Source: Rhodobacteraceae bacterium M382
Lineage (GTDB): Bacteria > Pseudomonadota > Alphaproteobacteria > Rhodobacterales > Rhodobacteraceae
NCBI GenBank assembly: GCA_025141015.1
Contig: CP081098.1
Location: 3,974,501 to 4,038,500 of the forward strand
Direction of reading: 5' to 3'
DNA: 64,000 bases
The position numbers and the translations under genes are program-made. The notes beneath the pieces were generated by a model. It had not been told where the DNA came from. It searched no databases and worked only from the letters and a program-made list of their open reading frames with translations. This document shows, piece after piece, positions 25,710 to 33,580 of the stretch; position 1 is the first letter of the stretch; every line of letters begins with the position of its first letter.

Positions 25710-27542
25710 ATGCCAATGTACCGATCAAGAACCTCCACCCACGGCCGCAACATGGCCGGTGCGCGCGGCCTGTGGCGGGCCACCGGCATGAAGGATGACG
25801 ACTTCGGCAAACCGATCATCGCCATCGTCAATTCGTTCACCCAATTCGTTCCGGGCCACGTGCACCTGAAGGATCTGGGCCAGATGGTCGCCCGCGAGGT
25901 CGAAGCCGCAGGCGGTGTCGCCAAGGAATTCAATACCATCGCCGTAGACGACGGTATCGCCATGGGCCACGACGGGATGCTCTACTCCCTGCCGTCGCGC
26001 GAAGTGATCGCGGATTCAGTCGAATACATGGTCAACGCCCATTGCGCTGACGCCATGGTCTGTATCTCGAACTGTGACAAGATCACGCCCGGAATGCTGA
26101 TGGCTGCCATGCGCCTGAACATCCCGGCAATCTTTGTCTCCGGCGGCCCGATGGAAGCCGGCAAGATCGACATGGCTGATCTTGACCTGAAAAAAGTCGA
26201 CCTGGTCGACGCCATGGTGGCCGCAGCCAGCGACACCTATACCGACGAACAGGTGCAACATATCGAAGAGAACGCCTGCCCGACCTGCGGGTCGTGCTCG
26301 GGCATGTTCACTGCGAACTCGATGAACTGCCTGGCCGAGGCGCTGGGTCTGGCGCTGCCCGGCAATGGCTCGACCCTGGCGACGCATTCCGATCGCAAGC
26401 ATCTGTTCCTGGAAGCCGGTCGCAAGATCGTCGAGATCACCAAACGCCATTATGTGGGCGAAGAAAAAGGCCTGCTGCCGCGCGAGATCGCGACATTCGA
26501 AGCCTTTGAAAACGCCATGAGCCTGGACATCGCCATGGGCGGATCCACCAATACGGTTCTGCACCTTTTGGCCATCGCCCATGAAGGCGAAATTGATTTC
26601 ACCATGACCGACATGGACCGACTGAGCCGCCAGGTCCCCTGCCTGTGCAAGGTCGCCCCCAATACCGCCAACGTCCATATGGAAGACGTGCACCGGGCGG
26701 GTGGCATCTTCTCGATCCTGGGCGAATTGTCCCGCGCTGGCCTGTTGCATGGAGATGTGCCCACGGTTCACACCAGCTCGATGGCCGAAGCGATTGCCAA
26801 ATGGGACATCAAGGTCGCCAACAACCCCGAAGCCGAAGAGCTGTTCAAGGCAGCACCCGGCGGCGTGCGCACCACCCAGGCGTTCAGCCAATCCAACAGG
26901 TTCAAGGAATTGGACACCGATCGCGAAACCGGGATTATCCGAACCAAGGAACACGCGTTCAGCCAGGACGGCGGCCTCGCGGTACTGTTCGGCAATATCG
27001 CTTTGGACGGGTGCATCGTGAAAACAGCTGGCGTGGATGACAGCATTCTGAAATTCACCGGCACGGCGCATGTCTGCGAAAGTCAGGACGCCGCTGTCAG
27101 CGATATCCTCACTGGCAAGGTCAAGGAAGGCGCCGTGGTGGTCATCCGCTATGAAGGCCCCCGCGGCGGTCCCGGCATGCAGGAAATGCTGTATCCAACC
27201 AGCTACCTGAAATCCAAAGGCCTGGGCAAAGCCTGTGCCCTGTTGACCGACGGACGGTTCTCAGGTGGCACATCGGGGCTGTCGATTGGCCATGTGTCTC
27301 CCGAAGCGGCCGAAGGCGGTACAATCGGTCTCGTCGAGCAGGGCGATGTCATCGAAATCGACATTCCGAACCGGACAATTCATCTGGCTGTTGACGATGA
27401 AACGCTGGCCACCCGCCGGAGCGCACAGGACGCCAAAGGGTGGGAACCCGCCGAACCACGCAAACGCAAAGTGTCTACCGCGCTAAAGGCCTATGCCAAA
27501 CTGGCCACCAGCGCCGCCAAAGGCGCTGTACGCCAAGTGTGA
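25710..27542 (+). CDS. ilvD: Dihydroxy-acid dehydratase
   Basis: A 610-aa enzyme of branched-chain amino acid and pantothenate synthesis. It dehydrates 2,3-dihydroxy-isovalerate and -methylvalerate using an Fe-S cluster. Cluster Cys residues are visible in [20 protein letters not shown] and in [20 protein letters not shown]. Other blocks are [56 protein letters not shown] and [20 protein letters not shown]. Length is close to E. coli IlvD (616). The ATG at 25710 fits [20 protein letters not shown]; the open frame upstream is non-conserved. Divergent from the XRE-cupin regulator. Confidence 0.97.
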   Translation: MPMYRSRTSTHGRNMAGARGLWRATGMKDDDFGKPIIAIVNSFTQFVPGHVHLKDLGQMVAREVEAAGGVAKEFNTIAVDDGIAMGHDGMLYSLPSREVIADSVEYMVNAHCADAMVCISNCDKITPGMLMAAMRLNIPAIFVSGGPMEAGKIDMADLDLKKVDLVDAMVAAASDTYTDEQVQHIEENACPTCGSCSGMFTANSMNCLAEALGLALPGNGSTLATHSDRKHLFLEAGRKIVEITKRHYVGEEKGLLPREIATFEAFENAMSLDIAMGGSTNTVLHLLAIAHEGEIDFTMTDMDRLSRQVPCLCKVAPNTANVHMEDVHRAGGIFSILGELSRAGLLHGDVPTVHTSSMAEAIAKWDIKVANNPEAEELFKAAPGGVRTTQAFSQSNRFKELDTDRETGIIRTKEHAFSQDGGLAVLFGNIALDGCIVKTAGVDDSILKFTGTAHVCESQDAAVSDILTGKVKEGAVVVIRYEGPRGGPGMQEMLYPTSYLKSKGLGKACALLTDGRFSGGTSGLSIGHVSPEAAEGGTIGLVEQGDVIEIDIPNRTIHLAVDDETLATRRSAQDAKGWEPAEPRKRKVSTALKAYAKLATSAAKGAVRQV

Positions 27543-27550
27543 CGCACGCA

Positions 27551-27578
27551 CTCCGGCCCGTTTTCCAGCGGGCCGGAG
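27551..27578 (+). terminator. Hairpin directly after ilvD
   Basis: Perfect 10-bp stem CTCCGGCCCG (27551-27560) / CGGGCCGGAG (27569-27578) with loop TTTTCCAG. It starts 9 bases past the ilvD stop. No T run follows directly, but the AT-rich double hairpin comes next. Confidence 0.55.
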
Positions 27579-27586
27579 CCGCCGGG

Positions 27587-27636
27587 CCAAAAACTTTTCG
27601 GGAAAAGTTTTGGCCAAAGTTTTGCTAAAACTTTGG
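27587..27636. repeat. Paired AT-rich hairpin element, copy 1
   Basis: Two abutting hairpins joined at TTGG|CCAA. The first is CCAAAAACTTTTC (27587-27599) / GAAAAGTTTTGG (27602-27613), with one bulged A. The second is CCAAAGTTTT (27614-27623) / AAAACTTTGG (27627-27636). It lies between the convergent ilvD and sulfotransferase genes. The same design recurs at 47836-47885. Probable bidirectional terminator. Confidence 0.8.
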
Positions 27637-27646
27637 CACCGCGGCA

Positions 27647-28465
27647 TCAATCGCCGAGCTTTGCATGCACTTCGTTCAAATCGATTTCTCCTATCGGCAT
27701 CTTGTTGCCAGGATTCTCGACATCATATTTGAACAGTTCAAAGTCCCGTTTGAAGATCTCATAAACCAGATGCATTGACAGATCGTCGAAATAATCTTCG
27801 ACCGGGTGCAACCGCTTGGGCCCATGCCCCTCGCTTTCGTTGAACCGCGGAATATCTCCCAGATCGACCGGATGTTGGGTTTCGATCGAATCCAGAACCT
27901 CCTGCATGCCTTCATTGAACTGTTCGGTCCAAATGATCTTGTCATAGGTTCCGCCGTTCCAGATAAAGGTCGAGACATGCCCTGACATGGCCGACCAGTG
28001 GATATCAGGCTCCATCGGCCGGCGAAACCGAATGCTGTCGCGAACAAACAACAGAAACCGGCGAAAGCTCTTGATCTGGTCGAACTCCTGCTTGCCGTCG
28101 TCGCCGCCAACCTCGATCCCGTAATCATAAATCAGCTTGGGCACCAGATTGCCACGGTACCGTTTGCCGTTGCGTTGAATGCCACAGATCTTGTCGAAAA
28201 ACGAACTCAGGATCCGGGTATAGGGGTTGCGCACACAGGTGAACGCATAGGACCGGTGCCCCTGTACGTTGCGGGTGATCGGCCCCTGGCTGCCTTCCAG
28301 CGCCCATTTGTGAAGCCCGGTCTTGGCATCATGAATATCGCCATCAAAAAAGACACCATGATCCGAATAATGCAGGATTTGTCCAATGGTGGAACAGGCA
28401 CATTTGGGCACCACCCGATACACAACACTTTCGCTTTCGGTCATCCAGGTCCCGGGAAATCCCAT
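27647..28465 (-). CDS. Sulfotransferase family protein (Sulfotransfer_2 / carbohydrate type)
   Basis: A ~272-aa PAPS-dependent sulfotransferase. The 5'-phosphosulfate-binding loop is YRVVPKCACSTIGQ and the 3'-phosphate-binding region is TCVRNPYTRILSSFFDKICG. Both match the family 2 enzymes that sulfate carbohydrates (chondroitin, HNK-1 and dermatan sulfotransferase relatives). No signal peptide or membrane segment is seen. The ATG at 28465 has AGAGGAG upstream and is preferred; the frame is open to a TTG at 28552. It is divergent from a GT14 glycosyltransferase, suggesting that the two build and sulfate a surface glycan. The acceptor is unknown. Confidence 0.85.
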   Translation of the reverse strand: MGFPGTWMTESESVVYRVVPKCACSTIGQILHYSDHGVFFDGDIHDAKTGLHKWALEGSQGPITRNVQGHRSYAFTCVRNPYTRILSSFFDKICGIQRNGKRYRGNLVPKLIYDYGIEVGGDDGKQEFDQIKSFRRFLLFVRDSIRFRRPMEPDIHWSAMSGHVSTFIWNGGTYDKIIWTEQFNEGMQEVLDSIETQHPVDLGDIPRFNESEGHGPKRLHPVEDYFDDLSMHLVYEIFKRDFELFKYDVENPGNKMPIGEIDLNEVHAKLGD

Positions 28466-28612
28466 ATGCGCGCTCTCCTCTGATGCCCCTGCCCCATAAC
28501 GTGGGGTCAATTGGGTTGCTTGTTTGTCTGACAAATTATCTTGTTTATTCAATCACTCTCAACCTTTATCAAGGTAAACAATGACAAGAAACCGGAGTGC
28601 TTCGTTTCCGAG

Positions 28613-30190
28613 ATGGCAAAAATCGCCTATATCCTGCTTTGCCACAAGGACCCTGAGGCCATTGTGAAGCAAGCCGAACGCCTGACGGCGGCCGGTGACT
28701 ACATGGCAATTCACTTCGATGCCCGTGCCAAACCCGAAGCTTACAAGCTGATCCGCGAGGCTCTGGCAGACAACCCCAATGTCACCTTTTCCCGCAAGCG
28801 GATCAAATGCGGCTGGGGGGCATGGTCCCTGGTTCAAGCGACGCTTTATGCCGTAGAGGCGGCCGTCGAGGAATTCCCCCGCGCGACCCATTTCTACATG
28901 TTGTCCGGCGATTGCATGGCAATCAAGACCGCTGAATATGCGCATCATTTTCTGGACAGCAACGATTACGACTTTATCGAGAGTTTCGATTTTTTCGAAA
29001 GCGACTGGATCAAGACCGGGATCAAGGAAGAACGGCTGACCTATCGCCATTACTTCAATGAACGCACGCACAAGAAACTGTTCTATGCCGCATTCAATCT
29101 GCAAAAACGGTTGGGTGTTTCGCGCGAGATCCCGCATGATATCCAGGTGCAAATCGGATCCCAATGGTGGTGCCTGCGTCGGCGCACGGTCGAATGGATT
29201 CTCGAATTCACCCGCACCAGAAAAGACGTCATGCGTTTCTTTCGCACAACCTGGATTCCGGATGAGACGTTTTTTCAGACGCTTGTACGCCATCTGGTAC
29301 CAGAAACCGAAATCCAGGCGCGCACACTGACGTTCCTGATGTTCACCGACTATGGAATGCCGGTGAATTTCCATAATGATCACTATGACTTGCTGCTCAG
29401 CCAGGATTTCCTGTTCGCGCGCAAGATCAGCCCCGAAGCGGTCGAGCTCAAGGCCCGGCTCGGGCGGCTGTATGCGGCGCATGATGTCGATTTCCAGATT
29501 TCGAACGAAGGCCGCAGCCTGTATAAATTCCTGTCCGGCAAGGGGCGGATCGGACGCCGGTTTGCCATGCGGTTCTGGGAAACGGAAAGCACCCTTGGGC
29601 GTGAACGCGAACTGCTGATCGTCGTGTGCAAGAAATGGCATGTCTCAAAACGGATCCTGGAACAAATCCGTCATGTGACCAACATTCCCTGCATTGAATA
29701 CCTTTTCAACGAAGAAGGCACCCCTCTCCCCGATCTTGGGGGTATCCAGTCGTCGCTGGAAAAACGGACCCGGCATCGGCGCGCCCTGATGCGCATGTTA
29801 TTTGAATATTATGAAACTGATCGGTTGCTGGTCTGCATGGACCCGTCCAATCTGGACTTGCTGCACGACTTCTTTTCGGACCGCTCCGTCACCCGGATGC
29901 TGCACGTGGAATGTGAATTCACCGATGAATATCTGATCGGGCATGCGCACCGTGTGGGGTTGGCAGGCGAACGCACGCCGCAGGCCACGCTGGAACGGCT
30001 GCTTCCCACAATCCGCAATGACATCGTGCACGAGGCCGATCGCATCCGCGATGCCGGCTTTGCCCGCCATTATCGGGTTCACCAGTCCGACAGCCCGGAA
30101 GAGAATGCGGGCAAATTCCAGGACTTCCTGACCATCCCGCCCGATCAGGCCCTGCGCCTGGCCCAAACCGACCATTTGTTCGCGGATTGA
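28613..30190 (+). CDS. GT14-family (Branch / core-2-I-branching, xylosyltransferase-like) glycosyltransferase with C-terminal extension
   Basis: A 525-aa protein whose first ~300 residues match the GT14 'Branch' fold of beta-1,6-GlcNAc- and protein-xylosyltransferases: AKIAYILLCHKDPEAIVKQA, MAIHFDARAKPEAY, KCGWGAWSLVQATLYAVEAA, THFYMLSGDCMAIK, QIGSQWWCLRRRTVEWILEF and TTWIPDETFFQTLV. The last ~220 residues are not a known catalytic domain; similar extensions in Rhodobacteraceae proteins carry DUF5927/5928 labels, from memory and unverified. No signal peptide, so presumably cytosolic. The ATG at 28613 is chosen because the homologous N-terminus begins there. Likely acts with the divergent sulfotransferase on an exported glycan. 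Confidence 0.82.
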   Translation: MAKIAYILLCHKDPEAIVKQAERLTAAGDYMAIHFDARAKPEAYKLIREALADNPNVTFSRKRIKCGWGAWSLVQATLYAVEAAVEEFPRATHFYMLSGDCMAIKTAEYAHHFLDSNDYDFIESFDFFESDWIKTGIKEERLTYRHYFNERTHKKLFYAAFNLQKRLGVSREIPHDIQVQIGSQWWCLRRRTVEWILEFTRTRKDVMRFFRTTWIPDETFFQTLVRHLVPETEIQARTLTFLMFTDYGMPVNFHNDHYDLLLSQDFLFARKISPEAVELKARLGRLYAAHDVDFQISNEGRSLYKFLSGKGRIGRRFAMRFWETESTLGRERELLIVVCKKWHVSKRILEQIRHVTNIPCIEYLFNEEGTPLPDLGGIQSSLEKRTRHRRALMRMLFEYYETDRLLVCMDPSNLDLLHDFFSDRSVTRMLHVECEFTDEYLIGHAHRVGLAGERTPQATLERLLPTIRNDIVHEADRIRDAGFARHYRVHQSDSPEENAGKFQDFLTIPPDQALRLAQTDHLFAD

Positions 30191-30381
30191 CCGGCGGATT
30201 TCTTGCCCGCGGGGGCAGAATCGCCCGCCCTCGCCCGCCGCAAAACCCGCTCCACGTCGCAAAACATCCGGCGGAATCGGCTTTGCGGCACGGCCAACAA
30301 CCGCTTGGTCGCTTCCCGACCCGGAGTCTTCGCAATTGGACTTTGCAAGGGACAGGAGGATACGCTAACACTGAATGATCC

Positions 30382-30570
30382 GGCGCCGGATTTCGGCTGC
30401 CAAAGGGAATCCGGTGTCACGGCCGCAACGCTGTCATTCCGGAGCCGCCCCCGCGACTGTAAGCGGTGAGCGCCTGTCCAATTGCCACTTGATCCTTTTG
30501 GATCGGGGAAGGCGGGCAAAGCGCCATGATCCGCGAGCCAGGAGACCTGCCGGGTAACGAACGTACAACA
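30382..30570 (+). ncRNA. Cobalamin (adenosylcobalamin-type) riboswitch
   Basis: Conserved elements appear in the right order: AAAGGGAATCCGGTG (about 30402-30416), GGAGCCGCCCCCGCGACTGT then AAGCGG (30441-30466), a TTGCCACTTGATCC segment, GGGGAAGGCGGGCAAAG (30505-30521), and the B12 box AGCCAGGAGACCTGCC (30536-30551). This is the Rfam cobalamin-aptamer pattern. A hairpin CCGTCG / CGACGG (30571-30586) directly precedes the AAGGAG ribosome binding site of cbtB, which suggests translational control. Bound B12 should lower cbtB-cbtA expression. The edges are approximate. Confidence 0.93.
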
Positions 30571-30601
30571 CCGTCGGGTGCGACGGCAAGGAGAAGACAA
30601 A

Positions 30602-30778
30602 ATGAACGCGCAAGCGACCACCGTTTCCCAGTCCCACAGCAAAGCCGGTTTTGGCATTGCTGTTTTTGCAGCTCTGATCGGTTTGGCCATCGTGTCGATC
30701 ACCGGCCACGTTCAGGCGTCGACCCTGCACGATGCAGCCCATGACGTGCGTCACGCGACCGGCTTCCCCTGCCACTAA
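30602..30778 (+). CDS. cbtB: CbtB family cobalt-transport subunit
   Basis: A 58-aa membrane protein: a short cytoplasmic start, one transmembrane helix (GFGIAVFAALIGLAIVSI) and the diagnostic His-rich C-terminal HDAAHDVRHATGFPCH. CbtB and CbtA are predicted cobalt importers, usually under B12 riboswitch control and without ATPase subunits. AAGGAG lies 9 bases before the ATG and immediately after the riboswitch hairpin. The stop is 4 bases before the cbtA start, so the two are translated together. Confidence 0.93.
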   Translation: MNAQATTVSQSHSKAGFGIAVFAALIGLAIVSITGHVQASTLHDAAHDVRHATGFPCH

Positions 30779-30782
30779 GCTG

Positions 30783-31484
30783 ATGTTCACACGGATTTTG
30801 ACCAGCGCGTTGTTCGCTGGTGCTGCAGCAGGGCTGATAACCGCCCTGCTGCAGTTGTATTTTGTACAGCCTGTTCTGCTGCATGCCGAGCTGTACGAAG
30901 GGGGGGATCTGGTTCATTTCGGGTCGTCATCAACGGTGTCGGCGCATCAGGACGTGGGCGGTTTTGAGGCCGTGCGCGACGGGTTGAGCGTGGTCTTTAC
31001 CATGCTTGTCTACTCCGGCTATGCAATGGTTCTGGTGGCGCTGATGTCCCAGGCCGAAGAGCGCGGTGCCACCATCAATGGGCGCACAGGTCTGATCTGG
31101 GGTGTCGCGGGCTTTGTCGCTGTGCATTTCGCACCCGGGTTTTCGCTTGCCCCAGAAGTTCCCGGTGTTGCCGCCGCCGACGTTGGTGACCGCCAGATCT
31201 GGTGGTTCGCCACGGTGCTGACTGCGACCCTGGCCATGTGGTTGATTGCCTTTGGCAAATCCTGGACCGCCTGGGGGGCTGCTGCGATCCTGTTGCTGGC
31301 ACCGCATGTGATCGGCGCACCGGAACCTGCGGTGTTTACCGGTCCTGTCCCAACGGAAATCGGGGCCCATTTTGCCGCACGCGCCTTTGGCGTTGGCATG
31401 GTTGCCTGGGTTCTGCTCGGATGTCTGGCCGGATACTTCTGGCAACGCGAAGGCACAGGCTCGGCCAATGGTCAGGCCGCCTAA
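30783..31484 (+). CDS. cbtA: CbtA family cobalt-transport permease
   Basis: A 233-aa integral membrane protein with about five to six hydrophobic segments, e.g. ILTSALFAGAAAGLITALLQ at the N-terminus and AFGVGMVAWVLLGCLAGYFW at the C-terminus. Conserved acidic/His residues within helices (VHFAPGFSLAPEVPGV) are typical of CbtA. Predicted to import Co2+ for cobalamin synthesis together with CbtB. The ATG at 30783 is used; the open frame upstream overlaps cbtB. Regulated through the upstream B12 riboswitch. Confidence 0.93.
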   Translation: MFTRILTSALFAGAAAGLITALLQLYFVQPVLLHAELYEGGDLVHFGSSSTVSAHQDVGGFEAVRDGLSVVFTMLVYSGYAMVLVALMSQAEERGATINGRTGLIWGVAGFVAVHFAPGFSLAPEVPGVAAADVGDRQIWWFATVLTATLAMWLIAFGKSWTAWGAAAILLLAPHVIGAPEPAVFTGPVPTEIGAHFAARAFGVGMVAWVLLGCLAGYFWQREGTGSANGQAA

Positions 31485-31518
31485 ATCGCGGATTTGACCG
31501 TCGGTCCCTATCGCTCTG

Positions 31519-31557
31519 CGAGCGTCGCCACTCTTGGGGGCGCTCGTCTCATTTTTT
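31519..31557 (+). terminator. Terminator-like hairpin between cbtA and the His-rich gene
   Basis: CGAGCG (31519-31524) / CGCTCG (31541-31546) outer stem, continued by CC/GG pairs, followed after TCTCA by TTTTTT (31552-31557). It may end or attenuate the cbtBA transcript before the His-rich gene. Confidence 0.5.
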
Positions 31558-31579
31558 CGGACCCCAAGGACCAGATACC

Positions 31580-32119
31580 ATGGATCGCTCCATTCCCCTC
31601 CTGCTGATCGGCCTCGTTTTTGGTGGCGGCATCGGCTTCACCATTGCCGCCGGAAATGGGATCACTTTTGACGGCCACGACCATGGCGACCCCGGCCAGC
31701 ACGGTGGCTCAACAGCACAACATGCCGACGCGACCTCTGGGCACGGGGCTGGGAACGGATCTGGGCACGGATCCGGCCACGACCACGACGAAATGGTGTC
31801 TGTCGCGGACGACGGCGCAGCACCAACGCTGACGCTCGCCGTGCACAAGGATCCTGCCGCTGGCTGGAATCTCAACATCCAGACAGAAAATTTCCGCTTT
31901 GCACCTGAAAACGCCTCGACCGCACATGTAGAGGGCGAAGGGCATGCCCACGTTTACATAAATGGCGTCAAACTGGGCCGCTATTACTCAGATTGGCTGC
32001 ATCTGTCTGCCCTGCCCAAAGGCCAGGTCGAGGTCAAAGTGACCCTGAACAGCAATGATCACAAGATGCTTGCCGTGGGTGCCACACCTTTGAGCCAGGC
32101 GCTGACAATCGAGAACTGA
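31580..32119 (+). CDS. His-rich exported or membrane-anchored protein downstream of cbtA
   Basis: A 179-aa protein with an N-terminal hydrophobic segment (PLLLIGLVFGGGIGFTIAAG). A low-complexity His/Gly/Asp linker follows (clusters such as HDHGDPGQHGG, HGAGNGSGHGSGHDHDE). The ~95-residue C-terminal domain contains NFRFAPENAS, EGEGHAHVYINGVKLGRYYS, DWLHLSALPKG and SNDHKMLAVG. The His clusters look like a divalent-metal buffer facing the periplasm. Position after cbtBA suggests cobalt scavenging or delivery, which is inference. I do not recognise a named family, and copper handling is an alternative. The ATG at 31580 follows AAGGACC. Confidence 0.75.
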   Translation: MDRSIPLLLIGLVFGGGIGFTIAAGNGITFDGHDHGDPGQHGGSTAQHADATSGHGAGNGSGHGSGHDHDEMVSVADDGAAPTLTLAVHKDPAAGWNLNIQTENFRFAPENASTAHVEGEGHAHVYINGVKLGRYYSDWLHLSALPKGQVEVKVTLNSNDHKMLAVGATPLSQALTIEN

Positions 32120-32180
32120 TCACTCCGCAACGCTGCCGCCCCTGTGCTGCTACCCCGTGCTGCCGTCTGTCGCGCGCGAT

Positions 32181-32222
32181 CAGGCACCGCCTGGGCCGGT
32201 TTACCGGGTCAGGCGGTGCCTG
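32181..32222. terminator. Long perfect hairpin in the gap between the His-rich and DUF1636 genes
   Basis: CAGGCACCGCCTG (32181-32193) pairs with CAGGCGGTGCCTG (32210-32222), and inside it CCGG-TTTA-CCGG pairs again. It lies between convergent genes. No T run, so likely a bidirectional transcript end or stabilising structure. Confidence 0.5.
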
Positions 32223-32290
32223 GCCCAACGGGTCCTGGCGTATCTCTGATGCGTGTGGACCGGGCGGGAGCCCCCCGGGGCTGCCCAGTC

Positions 32291-32644
32291 TCAGCACAGG
32301 GCCGCGATCCGCCCCTTCAGGCAAAAGCGCAACCGACCACAAGGGCGCGCATCCTCGATCCACCCCTGGGGGGCGTCCAGATAGACCCCGACCGTTTCCA
32401 GAATATCCGACCGATCCGTCTCGGGCTGAACACCTGCAAAGAAATAGGTGGCCCGCCCTGCCCCCTGCAACGCCATCGTGGTCGGGTTGGCACATCCATT
32501 CAGACACGCCTGATCGCACAGCTGAACCTGTCCCGGCCAACGCAGGTCCAGCGCCGCCTGCAACCCGTCGCGAAACGACCGGTCCGCTGCCGACTTGCAG
32601 GTCGTGCACAGCACCAATTGCACCTGAGTTCGGATCTCTGTCAT
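32291..32644 (-). CDS. DUF1636 metal-binding (2Fe-2S ferredoxin-like) protein
   Basis: A 117-aa protein with the Cys pattern of DUF1636: VQLVLCTTCKSAADRSF, QLCDQACLNGCANPTTM, and RPCGRLRFCLKG at the C-terminus. The fold is thioredoxin-like, and the family often sits beside cobalamin or cobalt-transport genes, as here, facing the cbtBA unit. It is the last gene of the minus-strand set that includes DUF1523 (8-base gap). A role as iron-sulfur or metal chaperone in B12 metabolism is inferred. ATG at 32644 used; an upstream in-frame start would run into DUF1523. Confidence 0.85.
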   Translation of the reverse strand: MTEIRTQVQLVLCTTCKSAADRSFRDGLQAALDLRWPGQVQLCDQACLNGCANPTTMALQGAGRATYFFAGVQPETDRSDILETVGVYLDAPQGWIEDARPCGRLRFCLKGRIAALC

Positions 32645-32652
32645 CGGGTTGC

Positions 32653-33297
32653 TTACTTCGACTTCCAGCTGTCCAGCCACCGACGGATCCGGCCCCGGCG
32701 TTCCGAAATCGCATCCCCCGCCGCATAAAGACTGTCTTCGACATCCTCGATCATCGGATCAATACGGGCCTGCCGGAACCGGCGCCACCGCACCCAGATC
32801 GCCCAGACAATGCCAGCGAGAATCGTCAGAAAGACGATATTGAACCAGTTGACCGGGCTGTGATCGGGCCCCGCCACAGGTTTGATCGAAATCGCATTCG
32901 GAAAGATCGACAGGAATTCATTGCGCCAGCCATAATGCATGACCGACACCCACTCGGGATCCGATTTGGTCGAAATCCGGTCATTCGCTTCGGTATACAG
33001 GTTGGCGGTGTCGAACTTGAAATAGAACGGCCAGCCCCACCCGGTATCTTCATTGCGATAGACAATTGCCCGGTTGCTGGGTCTCACCGCCTGAATGAAT
33101 TGAACGTCGCGGCTGATCAGGTTCACCGACTGATCATCCGGAACCGCCCAAAACATCCGGGTCCAGTCGTTCAGCTCCTGTCGTTCTTCATAGGTATTGA
33201 CGATCCGCACCGTGTCATGACTGGGCAGCGCATAATGCAGGACTGACCCGACGGTGCCCCAGAAGAGCAGAATGATCGCCCATTTGATATAGACCAT
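32653..33297 (-). CDS. DUF1523 family membrane protein
   Basis: A 214-aa protein with a membrane helix at each end: WAIILLFWGTVGSVLHYAL at the N-terminus and NIVFLTILAGIVWAIWVRW near residue 160. Between them is a ~120-residue periplasmic domain (HDTVRIVNTYEERQELNDW, RDVQFIQAVRPSNRAIVYRN, ANLYTEANDR, SVMHYGWRNEFLSIFPNAIS). A basic cytoplasmic tail closes it. The pattern, including HYGWRNEFLSIFPNA, matches DUF1523, an alphaproteobacterial family of unknown function. Start: ATG at 33297 after GAGGACC. It lies 12 bases after a small membrane protein in an ATPase-linked gene set. Confidence 0.87.
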   Translation of the reverse strand: MVYIKWAIILLFWGTVGSVLHYALPSHDTVRIVNTYEERQELNDWTRMFWAVPDDQSVNLISRDVQFIQAVRPSNRAIVYRNEDTGWGWPFYFKFDTANLYTEANDRISTKSDPEWVSVMHYGWRNEFLSIFPNAISIKPVAGPDHSPVNWFNIVFLTILAGIVWAIWVRWRRFRQARIDPMIEDVEDSLYAAGDAISERRGRIRRWLDSWKSK

Positions 33298-33309
33298 GGT
33301 TTGAGGTCC

Positions 33310-33579
33310 TCACATAAAATTCCGAATATAGATCAAGGCCACGATACCCGCCCACGGCACGATATAGACCCCGAGAATAAGCTTGCGGCGAAACGAGGCA
33401 TCATAGCGTTTCAACCCGCGTTCAACAAAGATATCCTTGTCGCCCTTCATGGCGTCCTTCTTGTCCCAATGCGCCTCAAGCTTGCCTTTGCGCACCGACC
33501 GGGAATAGAGCGACAACCCGATATAGGCAATCGTCTGAATGAACAGCAGGACAACAAGCAGGCGAAACAGCGCAAACAT
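33310..33579 (-). CDS. Small two-helix membrane protein of unknown function
   Basis: An 89-aa protein with a hydrophobic N-terminus (LFRLLVVLLFIQTIAYIGL), a charged central segment (KGKLEAHWDKKDAMKGDKD) and a C-terminal helix (LILGVYIVPWAGIVALIYI). Topology therefore has both ends on the same side with a basic loop. AAGGAG precedes the ATG. It follows DUF6638 by one base and precedes DUF1523 by 12 bases, so the three are one transcriptional unit. No named family is recognised. Confidence 0.8.
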   Translation of the reverse strand: MFALFRLLVVLLFIQTIAYIGLSLYSRSVRKGKLEAHWDKKDAMKGDKDIFVERGLKRYDASFRRKLILGVYIVPWAGIVALIYIRNFM

Positions 33580-33580
33580 C

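Noticed and set aside
26016-27071. 351-codon minus-strand frame inside ilvD
   Set aside because: Antisense of ilvD, which has all catalytic motifs.
32144-32728. Plus-strand frame covering the gap and antisense of DUF1636
   Set aside because: DUF1636 on the minus strand has the diagnostic Cys pattern; the plus frame is Arg/Pro-rich shadow.
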